Part shown: piece by piece, positions 16,258 to 22,886 of the stretch | How the letters are laid out: every line of letters starts with the position of its first letter | How positions within the stretch are numbered: the stretch's first letter is position 1 | DNA from: Candidatus Methylarchaceae archaeon HK01M | Lineage (GTDB): Archaea > Thermoproteota > Nitrososphaeria > Nitrososphaerales > JACAEJ01 | Assembly (NCBI GenBank): GCA_024256245.1 | Contig: JAKLZD010000099.1 | Location: 1 to 22,886, forward strand | Reading direction: 5' to 3' | Length of the DNA stretch: 22,886 nt | Made by a program: the position numbers and the translations under genes | The notes under the pieces: generated by a model | The model's database searches: none | What the model was told of the DNA's origin: nothing | Seen by the model: the letters and a program-made list of their open reading frames with translations, nothing else

Positions 16258-17463
16258 TCAGGATATCTGCTTCGGCTTGGGCTTCCAACTACCCTGATCG
16301 TATTCTTCAAGAATCTGCCGATATAGCCTAATGGTCTGCTTCGCTATACTTTTCCAAGAGAATCTCTCATAAACGGTATTGAGACCATTACGTCCCATCC
16401 TCCATCTATCCTGAGGGTGATTTAGGAGATGGTCTATAGTTGCCTGCAAGGCCGTAGGGTCTCCAGGAGCCACCCTCAATCCATTAAAATCTTGTATTAC
16501 AACGTCTGATAGCCCCCCCGTATCCGAAGCCACCACCACCTTACCAGCAGACATGGCTTCTAATGCAACTATCCCAAAGGGCTCATATAAGCTTGGAAAG
16601 ACAACTATATCACATATATTGTATAAAATTTTGACCTCTTCGTCTGGAAGGAAGCCTGTAAAATAGAACTTGCTACTCAGACCAAGATTCTCCACGATAT
16701 TGGTTAGGTTTGCTCTTAAAGGACCTTCTCCTACGAGGACAAATTTAGCATCCCATCTTCTTGATAGCAACTGGCGAGCGGCTTCCACGAAGATATGTGT
16801 ACCCTTTTCAAAAACCATCCTCCCAACATAGAGGATTATATGCTCCCAAGGTTCTGCGAATCGACTCCTGGCTTCAACCAGACTCATTTTTTCATCTAAA
16901 CTCACTGGATTTACGCCATTAGGTATGACCCATAACTTATCTAAAGGAACATCGAAAGCAGATATGACCTCTCTCTTCATATATTCACTACAGACTACGA
17001 CCTTCCAAGCTTCGAACATCTCCTCCCATTCCGTCTCATAGATATGCCTTTGAAAGTCATTATGTATACCCATGCGCCTACCGAATTCGGTCGAGTGAAT
17101 CGTAACCACGAGAGGCCTTCTAAAGATATACTTCAGGGTTATGCCAGCAGGCGCTGTAAGCCAATCATGAACATGTATGATATCGTAGTCATTCTTTAAA
17201 TTGGTTAGGATCTTCTCCAGCATCCAGTAATTAAACTGGTATACCCAGGAGATGAAGTCTGGTGATGGGAAACGGTAGCTCAAGGACCTGACGATCTTCG
17301 TCCTCCCTTCTACCTCCGACATAGGGGCTGAAGGATGATCCAACGAAACCATAGTAACTTCAACACCCATATTACCCAGCTCTTGAGAAAGCCAATATAC
17401 ATGACGGGCGAGTCCCCCCACGATCCTTGGAGGATACTCCCATGAAAGCATAAGAACCTTCAT
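16258..17463 (-). CDS. GT4 glycosyltransferase, glycogen synthase-like
   Basis: A 401-residue two-domain GT-B enzyme. The N-terminal domain opens MKVLMLSWEYPPRIVGGLARHVYWLSQEL, with the glycine loop that contacts donor phosphate, followed by HVHDWLTAPAG and TIHSTEFGR. The C-terminal domain has LYVGRMVFEKGTHIFVEA, PNGVNP and the catalytic/nucleotide motif PSLYEPFGIVALEAM (E-x7-E). These resemble archaeal glycogen/starch synthases, suggesting transfer of glucose from ADP- or UDP-glucose to a glucan. ATG at 17463 is chosen; it overlaps the previous stop as ATGA. An in-frame upstream ATG at 17505 lies inside the preceding gene and would add an unrelated leader. It is the third gene of a winged-helix/GT-N/GT4 operon. 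Confidence 0.85.
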   Translation of the reverse strand: MKVLMLSWEYPPRIVGGLARHVYWLSQELGNMGVEVTMVSLDHPSAPMSEVEGRTKIVRSLSYRFPSPDFISWVYQFNYWMLEKILTNLKNDYDIIHVHDWLTAPAGITLKYIFRRPLVVTIHSTEFGRRMGIHNDFQRHIYETEWEEMFEAWKVVVCSEYMKREVISAFDVPLDKLWVIPNGVNPVSLDEKMSLVEARSRFAEPWEHIILYVGRMVFEKGTHIFVEAARQLLSRRWDAKFVLVGEGPLRANLTNIVENLGLSSKFYFTGFLPDEEVKILYNICDIVVFPSLYEPFGIVALEAMSAGKVVVASDTGGLSDVVIQDFNGLRVAPGDPTALQATIDHLLNHPQDRWRMGRNGLNTVYERFSWKSIAKQTIRLYRQILEEYDQGSWKPKPKQIS

Positions 17464-18050
17464 CGCTTTAAAACCTCTTTGTAAACATCTACAATTCCAT
17501 CCCACTCATTTAGAACGTGAATCTTCTCCCAAGGTATCTCGTACTTTTCAGCTATACGCTTGCATAACCCTTTATCGTTTACGACTAATGCATCTGCCAG
17601 ATCACATAAATGACGCTCAAAACCCTCTATCGCCAAAGATATGAGATTTGTGCCATCCCTTCTGACCTCTTCCAAGCTATACAGTGTAAGCAAGAGAGGT
17701 TTACCGTAAGCCAGCTTAGCCATGAGGCCATGTAGGCCTACAAGCAGACCATGGGCATGTATTAAATCGAAGCCGCCAGCATCGTATACGACGCTTGATA
17801 TGGCCCTTGCGTAATCACCTAGGCTTGAGAATACCGATGTAATGATATGCAGATTCGTCTTGATATTAGGCGTTATAGTATATGTGATCCCGCCCCACCT
17901 AACATCTTTGTATTCATCGCCCGATAAATGAAGAGTATGCACATCGTAGCCCTTAGAAATAAGTCTGCCTACAAGATTCTCAAGATGAAAACCTACATGC
18001 CGTCCGCCATACTCCCATGAAAGCATAAGAACCTTGACCAAATCTTCCAC
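17460..18050 (-). CDS. Stand-alone GT-B N-terminal domain protein (GT4-like half)
   Basis: A 196-residue protein matching only the N-terminal Rossmann domain of GT4 enzymes. It begins KVLMLSWEYGGRHVGFHLENLVGRL, followed by YDVHTLHLSGDEY, FDLIHAHGLLVGLHGLMA and ALVVNDKGLCKRIAEKYEI. The nucleotide-sugar-binding C-terminal half with E-x7-E is absent and no remnant follows, since the next gene starts within the stop codon. Alone it should not be an active transferase. Pairing with the adjacent full-length GT4, or a regulatory role, is possible. GTG at 18050 is used; an in-frame TTG at 18041 is an alternative. A 27-bp stretch encoding KVLMLSWEY is identical in DNA to the start of the next gene. 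Confidence 0.75.
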   Translation of the reverse strand: MEDLVKVLMLSWEYGGRHVGFHLENLVGRLISKGYDVHTLHLSGDEYKDVRWGGITYTITPNIKTNLHIITSVFSSLGDYARAISSVVYDAGGFDLIHAHGLLVGLHGLMAKLAYGKPLLLTLYSLEEVRRDGTNLISLAIEGFERHLCDLADALVVNDKGLCKRIAEKYEIPWEKIHVLNEWDGIVDVYKEVLKR

Positions 18051-18059
18051 ATCGATGGA

Positions 18060-18296
18060 TCAAGTGTAGTTTGTTAGTATACGTAACGTTCCACTATAAT
18101 TCAAATAGTACTTTCCACCGACTTCAGAGACAAAACCTTCTCCTGTAAGAGACTTCAGAGCCTCCAAGATAGAGCTTTCACCTATATTCAGAAACTTGAC
18201 CAGCTCATCGATGGTTCTTGCACTATCTTCGTTCATTGCAGCTAAGTTATGAAGAGTAACAAGGACCTTGAGACTCTTATCTTTATATCGCTCCAA
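18060..18296 (-). CDS. Small winged helix-turn-helix protein
   Basis: A 78-residue protein with predicted helices SLKVLVTLHNLAAM, TIDELVKFLNI and SSILEALKSLTGEGFV followed by a beta-wing SEVGGKYYLNYSG, the MarR/ArsR-like winged-helix pattern. It is the first gene of the operon with the two GT-B genes (9-nt gap), so a local regulator is a reasonable guess. TTG at 18296 is the first start after an in-frame TAG and has no strong ribosome-binding site. A TATA-like TTTAAATA on the minus strand lies about 45-54 nt upstream. An out-of-frame ATG at 18319 is at the predicted RNA start. Confidence 0.65.
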   Translation of the reverse strand: MERYKDKSLKVLVTLHNLAAMNEDSARTIDELVKFLNIGESSILEALKSLTGEGFVSEVGGKYYLNYSGTLRILTNYT

Positions 18297-18300
18297 AGAT

Positions 18301-18979
18301 AGTATCTACCACTCTTCATGAACTCAATCGTTAAAGGTGATATTTAAACTAAACTTCTTCAAAAAGGGGAGATTCTCATTTTAAGAAGTCGAACAAGTGA
18401 CTCCAATGATGGGAGGGTTATTTACAGGAACGGATGGTCTAGGGTATCATTTACTTATTGTAAATCCCTTTTTACGAACGTCCTCATCATTAAGCTTCTA
18501 TCCACCTTTAACCCATATCCAAAAAATCTCTTACATCTGCTCGGGTATTCTCTACTGCTTTGGGTGCATAGCCAAGTTTGTCCTTCAAGACCATTTGGAA
18601 TCAACGAAGAGAGATCATGATACTCGCTTCCAAAGAAGAATTCAACCTTCCTTTTTAAGGCGAGCTGCAGATTACTTGGAAAAAGTCTACTATGTTGGGA
18701 GTTTTGATCGGTGGAGATATTATTAAATAATAGATTGACGTCTTCTTCAAGAACTTCTCCTAAAGATCCTTATCGTAGATATCATTAAGCATGCCAACGG
18801 ACTCTAAATCTGAAGTAAAAAGATTAGATAAAAGTTTCTTTTAGGCATTTTAAGCTTATTGAGTGATGAACTTTAGAAATTACAATACTTTTTTAATTAA
18901 CTATATACTACTTTCGATTAAAAGTGTAAATAAAAATATGGTATATTTTAAATACTTTAAGGTTTAAGGTAAACTTTTA
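18301..18979. other. 679-nt gap without a recognised gene
   Basis: The left edge holds the probable promoter of the minus-strand winged-helix gene (TTTAAATA at about 18341-18348). A plus-strand frame from GTG 18397 to 18726 (109 codons) ends with a plausible-looking CFGCIAKFVLQDHLESTKRD and RAADYLEKVYYVGSFDRWRYY. It has no recognised homologue, no clear ribosome-binding site and a low-complexity first half, so I do not call it a gene. From 18880 the DNA is very AT-rich and leads into the promoter of the phosphorylase gene. Confidence 0.5.
18941..18955 (+). promoter_or_regulatory. TATA-like promoter of the glucan phosphorylase gene
   Basis: GTATATTTTAAATAC lies 25-39 nt before the ATG at 18980. 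There is no Shine-Dalgarno site, so the message is probably leaderless. Confidence 0.5.
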
Positions 18980-20503
18980 ATGATAATCAGTGTAACACCA
19001 GAAATTGCACTCAATGAAGGATATACCTATACAGGCGGTCTTGGAGTGTTCGAAGGAGACAAGTTTTACGGTGTAGCGAACCTCGATATCCCCTATACTG
19101 CTTTAACTCTCTTTTATCGTGAAGCATTTGTCGATTACAACTTCAACGGAGAGGGTATACCGATACCTAAAGCGCTACCTCAACCACCCGAATTTCTTGA
19201 AAAACTAGTTCAAGAAGGGGTCTTAAGTTTAAACCTTCATGGTGAAAAGATAAAGGTCGAGGTTTTAAAGTACCGTAAAGGAAAAGCCGAGGTCATTTTC
19301 TTCAACCCATTAGAGCCAGATTGGGTCTATCATCTTGCAGACCACATTTATATGGAGAAGAGTCTGGAAGAGAAGTTTCATAAGTATACGCTTCTGGCAA
19401 AAGCTTCAGCCGAATACATAAGGCGATTTATAGGTACAGAGCATGTGGACTATATAGACCTCCAAGAAGCTTACGCAGCCTTCCTGCCACTTATCCTTAG
19501 GATCCCCGGAAAGTTCAGATTGGTAATACATACACCAGGCCCGTGGGGGCATCCTGCCTTTCCAAATGAATTCTTCAAGCGAGAGTTTGGGTACAACTTC
19601 ATCAATAAGAAGGTCGTTCTGACCGACATAGGTTTAGCAGCATCGAGAGAGATTTTCACAGTATCGGCTAAACATTTCGAAGTAATGTCGAAGGTTATAC
19701 CGCACTTTGCAAGCAAACTTCGTTATGTTACTAATGGAGTAGATATCGAAAGGTGGATGAATCCGACGCTCAAGGGAAGCTATAAAACTGGAAATCTCGA
19801 CCTAGAGCATTTTATCGAGAGTAGAAAAGCGATTAAGAAGAGGTTTGCTGAATTCATTCGAAGATACAAGGATATAGATGTGGAGGGGATGATCATCGTC
19901 AACTGGTGTAAGCGCATAGTACCTTACAAAAGGCCTGACTTTGTTATTAGAGCCATTGAAGATATCCCTGATAAAAAAGTACTGTTCTTGCTTGGGGGGA
20001 GGGCTCATCCTTATGATGGAGTAGGCTTAGAGTTCTCGCGAATCTTTCACAAGTTACATAGAGAACGTGAGAATGTAGTCTACATACCTCATTATACAGT
20101 GTCTGAAGCTAGGGAGTTGATCGAGGCTAGTGACCTGTTGCTCTTTACACCTGTGTCGGGTTGGGAAGCTTGTGGTACGAGCTACATGAAGGCCGCTATA
20201 AATGGTGTGCCAACTCTTGCTTCAAGGGATGGAGGAGCGATGGAGCTAATCAGGCATGGTGTTAACGGATGGTTCTTTGGAAAAGACCTTAGGGAGTTAG
20301 AATCGACTAAAATGCACGAATATAACATACAGGACTACGAGGAGTTCAAGAATCTATTTCAGGAAGTGATACGTTTGTATAGAGATGATACAGAACAGTA
20401 CTACAAGGTTGCATCCAACGCTTTACGAACTTCTATCCCTAGAGTGAGTATAGAAAGGGTATTGAAAGAATATTATCCCGATATAGTAAAGACGTATATG
20501 TAA
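18980..20503 (+). CDS. Short archaeal alpha-glucan phosphorylase-like enzyme (GT35)
   Basis: Predicted PLP-dependent phosphorolysis of alpha-1,4-glucan to glucose-1-phosphate. The 507-residue protein is much shorter than the ~800 residues of classical glycogen phosphorylases, like short archaeal members. The N-terminus has TGGLGVFEGDKFYGVANLDIPY, the GGLGVLAGD-type loop of GT35. The C-terminal domain has WCKRIVPYKRPDF (cf. KR..YKR), LLGGRAHPYDG and WEACGTSYMKAAINGVPTLA, in which the Lys near residue 403 matches the PLP-binding lysine. The last motif is shared with GT4/GT5 folds, so a glycogen synthase-like activity is the main alternative. ATG at 18980. Flanking genes are glycogen-synthase-like enzymes, in keeping with storage-glucan turnover. 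Confidence 0.65.
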   Translation: MIISVTPEIALNEGYTYTGGLGVFEGDKFYGVANLDIPYTALTLFYREAFVDYNFNGEGIPIPKALPQPPEFLEKLVQEGVLSLNLHGEKIKVEVLKYRKGKAEVIFFNPLEPDWVYHLADHIYMEKSLEEKFHKYTLLAKASAEYIRRFIGTEHVDYIDLQEAYAAFLPLILRIPGKFRLVIHTPGPWGHPAFPNEFFKREFGYNFINKKVVLTDIGLAASREIFTVSAKHFEVMSKVIPHFASKLRYVTNGVDIERWMNPTLKGSYKTGNLDLEHFIESRKAIKKRFAEFIRRYKDIDVEGMIIVNWCKRIVPYKRPDFVIRAIEDIPDKKVLFLLGGRAHPYDGVGLEFSRIFHKLHRERENVVYIPHYTVSEARELIEASDLLLFTPVSGWEACGTSYMKAAINGVPTLASRDGGAMELIRHGVNGWFFGKDLRELESTKMHEYNIQDYEEFKNLFQEVIRLYRDDTEQYYKVASNALRTSIPRVSIERVLKEYYPDIVKTYM

Positions 20504-21248
20504 TCGTCCCACCAATTAGGTAAGATGAGGATCGTTTGGCTGATATATCATGCCCTTATAATGTAGAACTATAGAACGGTATTCAGGTTCAAAGAATTCC
20601 AGAGTAGGAGAAGACCATCGCAAGAGCTATTAGGAGATGATTATTGGGAGGACGCTTCCGATTTATAATCAAGCTTTCAGAAGTTTGAAAGAAGTTATAT
20701 AATAATCGATCCAATGGAACCTGAACTGCGCGGTGTTCTTGACTAGAATGGGGTTGTCACTGAATTCACAATAATGAAGGTTAGAAAGAGTATGTTGCAA
20801 TCCATTCCCTCGTGTTCGAGCTCGTCCTCAATTCTCTCCGGTAGCTTGAGGGGAAAAGCTCCTTTTTATTTTGGAGATTCAGAACCCTCTTCATAAACTC
20901 CCCTAAGAAGTTCAAGTCCTTCAGTACACGCTTTATCATGAAATGGTTTTTCAAAATCCTCCACACACATTCCTCTGCCACCAAGTCCTGAACCGCCAAG
21001 CCCCAGCCTCTGGAAATTAAACAACACCTTTTTCCGATACAGCTGGGTATCTGAAACTCTTCGAAGTAAAAATACTTGAAACCAAGGAACATCCTATTCC
21101 TTCTTCTAGCCTATTACACCAAGAAAAAGGCTGTCGAAGTATGCTCTGCCAACATAACCCTTTACAAAATTCCATTCATCATAAATAACTTACAATTTTT
21201 AATAAACCTAAAATAATGATACGTAGCCTTACTATGGGTGACTAAAAG
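20504..21248. other. 745-nt gap with possible decayed coding sequence
   Basis: No intact gene is recognised. On the minus strand between about 21092 and 20740 two frames alternate in looking protein-like: VWRILKNHFMIKRVLKDLNF in one, and CVEDFEKPFHDKACTEGLELL followed after a stop by KLPERIEDELEHEGMDCN in another. This is what a frameshifted relic might look like, but I recognise no family. A 13-codon plus-strand frame at 20525 is too short to call. The right end (about 21195-21240) holds TTTTTAATAAACC and GGGTGA, a likely promoter and ribosome-binding site for the next gene. Confidence 0.45.
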
Positions 21249-22490
21249 CTGAAAATAGGATTCTTTGTCTGGGAGTACCCCCCGATTCTTGTTGGTGGGC
21301 TTGGAATATATGCTGAATACATTACGAGACAGTTCGTGGAGCTTGGACATGATGTCTCTGTTTTTACACTTAACTCTATAGGTATTAAAACTAGGGAAAT
21401 TATGAAGGGCGTTGAAGTTCACAGACCAATGATTACGGATGCTTCGAACGTCTTTTCTTTGTTTGTTGAAGAAGACCTTAGAAGATGGGGGACTCACATT
21501 AAATTCTTTAGTGATATATTTGTCTATAATGTACTTTCAGCTACAAAGTTTGTAAATGAACTCGTAAGGAAGGAAGAATATAAGTATGATATTATCTGCG
21601 TACATGATTGGCTTAGTAGCATAGCTGGACTGATAATTAAAAGCGAGTTAAAACTGCCTCTGGTATTCCATGCGCATTCTACAGAATGGGGTAGAAGTGG
21701 CGATGGGGGTTCTCGAATAATCACCCATCTTGAAGATGCAATAGCACAAGCATCGGATAGAAATATAACGGTTAGTTATCTTATGAAAGAGGATCTAGCT
21801 CGTCATGGATGGGATGAAAGAAAAATCCATGTCGTATGGAATGGTGTCAATTCTGGACGCTACAATCCTAAAAATGTAGATCAAGAAACCCCTCAAAAGC
21901 TTAGGGAGAAATATAACATAAAAGAAGACGAACACATGATATTGTTTGTTGGAAGATTGGCATGGGTCAAAGGTATTAAAAACCTTATCCAAGCATTACC
22001 TTTAATTCTTAATGAGTTTCCAAAAACAAAGCTTGTTATACTGGGAAGAGGAGAAGAACAAAAAGAAATCGTAGAATTGACAGAGCGTTTGAAATTAAAT
22101 GATAAGGTCATTCGTCGGTTTGAATTTGTACCTGAAGAGGAACGTATCACACATTATTCTGCATCAGATGTATGTGCTTTTCCATCGGTCTATGAGCCTT
22201 TTGGAATCGTAAGCCTCGAAGCTATGGCCATGGAAAAACCGGTTGTTGTTGGAGCCAGAGGCATAGTTGGCTTTAGAGAGCAAGTGATCCCTTCCGGACC
22301 AGCGCAAAACGGCATACATGTAAATGGAGGCCATCCACCAGATATAGCATGGGGCATCAAAGAGGTTCTTAGGGATCGTGAAAGAGCTAAAAAATGGGGT
22401 AAGAATGGAAGAAATAGAGTCCTAAAATACTTTACATGGAAATATGCTGCTGAGCAAACAATCAAGATCTATGAAAGTTTGATCAGTTGA
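21249..22490 (+). CDS. GT4 glycosyltransferase, glycogen synthase-like, with CTG start
   Basis: A 413-residue GT-B enzyme. The N-terminal segment KIGFFVWEYPPILVGGLGIYAEYITRQ, with its donor-binding GGL loop, lies upstream of any ATG, GTG or TTG in this frame. A TAA sits at 21243-21245 and the first standard start (GTG 21336) would delete the loop. CTG at 21249 fits, with GGGTGA 9 nt upstream. Other motifs are CVHDWLSSIAG, HAHSTEWGRSGDGG, WNGVNSGRYNP, FVGRLAWVKGIKNL and PSVYEPFGIVSLEAM (E-x7-E). It is closest in style to archaeal/GT5-like glycogen synthases. Transcribed in the same direction as the phosphorylase but 745 nt away, so probably from its own promoter. Confidence 0.85.
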   Translation: MKIGFFVWEYPPILVGGLGIYAEYITRQFVELGHDVSVFTLNSIGIKTREIMKGVEVHRPMITDASNVFSLFVEEDLRRWGTHIKFFSDIFVYNVLSATKFVNELVRKEEYKYDIICVHDWLSSIAGLIIKSELKLPLVFHAHSTEWGRSGDGGSRIITHLEDAIAQASDRNITVSYLMKEDLARHGWDERKIHVVWNGVNSGRYNPKNVDQETPQKLREKYNIKEDEHMILFVGRLAWVKGIKNLIQALPLILNEFPKTKLVILGRGEEQKEIVELTERLKLNDKVIRRFEFVPEEERITHYSASDVCAFPSVYEPFGIVSLEAMAMEKPVVVGARGIVGFREQVIPSGPAQNGIHVNGGHPPDIAWGIKEVLRDRERAKKWGKNGRNRVLKYFTWKYAAEQTIKIYESLIS

Positions 22491-22569
22491 TTCAATCTTT
22501 AATAAAGTGAAAATTCAAAGGTACGATAAGCCTGAAGAATTTATGATGCACCTCAAAGAAGTAACCATA

Positions 22570-22592
22570 ATCTTTAAGAGTGTATAAATATG
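22570..22592 (+). promoter_or_regulatory. TATA-like elements upstream of the tRNA gene
   Basis: TCTTTAAGAGTGTATAAATATG holds two TATA-like cores, about 28-35 and 15-22 nt before the predicted tRNA 5' end. The farther one has the normal spacing for a start at or near the tRNA. Confidence 0.4.
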
Positions 22593-22604
22593 TAAGCTAT
22601 CCAT

Positions 22605-22758
22605 GCCGGGGAAATAGTTGCCGGAAAGGCTGAGGAAGCCTTGACAAAGATTCCCTAGCCTGGTAAGGGGCAGATTCGGCTGAAGCCCAGGCCTGGAGTG
22701 ATGCACAATTAGCCTGTGACCCATTTGGGTCTCGTGGGTTCAAATCCCACTCCCGGCG
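22605..22758 (+). tRNA. tRNA-Ser (GGA), apparently with several introns
   Basis: The 5' acceptor strand GCCGGGG (22605-22611) pairs with TCCCGGC (22751-22757), followed by discriminator G as in serine tRNAs. The T arm is GTGGG TTCAAAT CCCAC (22734-22750). The long variable arm GACCC-ATTT-GGGTC (22718-22731) marks a class II tRNA. The anticodon stem CAGGC (22688-22692)/GCCTG (22712-22716) encloses CTGGAG, giving anticodon GGA, plus 12 extra nt at the canonical 37/38 site. The D arm CCCTAGCCTGGTAAGGGG (22653-22670) has normal A14, GG18-19 and A21. About 39 nt separate it from the acceptor and about 16 nt from the anticodon stem, read as two more introns. Removing all three leaves about 87 nt. 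No CCA is encoded. Exact splice sites are not proven. Confidence 0.65.
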
Positions 22759-22803
22759 CTATATCAAATGTCAAACTCCCTTTTTTATTGTAGAGAAAAA
22801 AGG

Positions 22804-22886
22804 ATGGACATACACGACCGCGCCCGCAAACTCCAAAGAGCCCTGCAAAGGCTGGATGCTTCCCGCATAAGCAATGAGAATAAAGG
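22804..22886 (+). CDS. Probable tyrosine recombinase/integrase, 5' end only
   Basis: An open frame from ATG 22804 to the window edge encodes 27 residues beginning MDIHDRARKLQRALQRLD and ending ASRISNENK. The basic amphipathic helix followed by (I)S.ENK matches the start of the N-terminal SAM-like domain in archaeal tyrosine integrases. It begins 46 nt after a tRNA gene, the usual attachment site for such enzymes. It uses CGC/CGC-type arginine codons, unlike the AGA/AGG-rich genes to the left, suggesting foreign origin. The catalytic domain is outside the window, so the call rests on a short N-terminus and context. Confidence 0.5.
   Translation, partial: MDIHDRARKLQRALQRLDASRISNENK

Noticed and set aside
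17464..17505. Upstream ATG for the GT4 gene
   Set aside because: It adds 14 residues unlike any GT4 leader and overlaps the previous gene more than needed. ATG at 17463 gives the family N-terminus with an ATGA overlap.
18397..18726. Plus-strand 109-codon frame as a gene
   Set aside because: Starts at GTG without a clear ribosome-binding site, has a low-quality N-terminal half and no recognised family; kept only as a note within the gap.
20781..21092. Minus-strand 103-codon frame as an IS630-like transposase
   Set aside because: VWRILKN superficially recalls the end of such transposases, but no DDE segment, PELNPIE motif or terminal repeats are present.
22612..22710. Box C/D guide RNA inside the tRNA introns (CTGA at 22630 and 22680, GTGATG at 22699)
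   Set aside because: The boxes are in the wrong order (D-like before C-like) and no paired C'/D' arrangement exists.
22515..22724. Minus-strand 69-codon frame
   Set aside because: Lies antisense to the tRNA and its leader; its protein has no recognisable features.
1..22886. CRISPR arrays, rRNA genes and complete insertion sequences
   Set aside because: Looked for and not seen: no regularly spaced repeats, no rRNA-like segments, no transposase with terminal inverted repeats.

Overview
The window is archaeal. It encodes archaeal-type ribosomal proteins (uS2, uS4, uS9, uS11, uS13, uL13, eL18), RNA polymerase subunits D and N, and two enzymes of the archaeal mevalonate route. Promoters are BRE/TATA-like. 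Many starts are TTG or GTG, and the best ribosome-binding sites match parts of GGAGGTGATC. A tRNA gene that appears to carry several introns and a 212-residue RpoD without the Fe-S domain fit a TACK-type (Thermoproteota) archaeon. I cannot assign it more finely. The DNA is fairly AT-rich, with AT-rich intergenic regions.

Region 1 (1-7836, all minus strand) is the conserved archaeal information-processing superoperon. Reading in the direction of transcription it is rps13, rps4, rps11, rpoD, rpl18e, rpl13, rps9, rpoN, eno, rps2, MEMO1-family gene, mevalonate kinase, isopentenyl phosphate kinase (cut by the window edge). Genes are mostly 0-13 nt apart or overlapping. TATA-like elements occur before rps13, rpoD and rpoN, so it is probably several overlapping transcription units. 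No rpoK lies between rpoN and eno, where archaea often have it.

Region 2 (7953-11531, minus strand) looks like a compatible-solute and surface module. It holds a GT-A glycosyltransferase resembling glucosylglycerate/mannosylglycerate synthases, a glucosyl-3-phosphoglycerate synthase (GT81), and upstream of the latter a helix-turn-helix protein with a long S-layer-like C-terminal part. No phosphatase for the GpgS product is present.

Region 3 (11657-16173) contains glmS (+), a frameshifted and N-terminally truncated MscS-type channel remnant (-), threonine ammonia-lyase (+) and an MTH1187-family thiamine-binding-type protein (-).

Region 4 (16258-22490) is a glucan-metabolism island. A minus-strand operon holds a small winged-helix protein, a stand-alone GT-B N-terminal domain and a full GT4 glycogen-synthase-like enzyme. 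On the plus strand are a short archaeal alpha-glucan phosphorylase-like protein (GT35) and a second GT4 glycogen-synthase-like enzyme whose reading frame can only begin at a non-standard CTG. Together they suggest glucan synthesis and breakdown, feeding sugar donors also used by glmS and the glycosylglycerate enzymes. Two gaps of about 0.7 kb here hold no recognisable gene.

Region 5 (22605-22886) is a probable intron-containing tRNA-Ser(GGA) followed at once by the 5' end of a gene resembling an archaeal tyrosine integrase with different codon choice. The right edge is therefore a likely junction with an integrated element.
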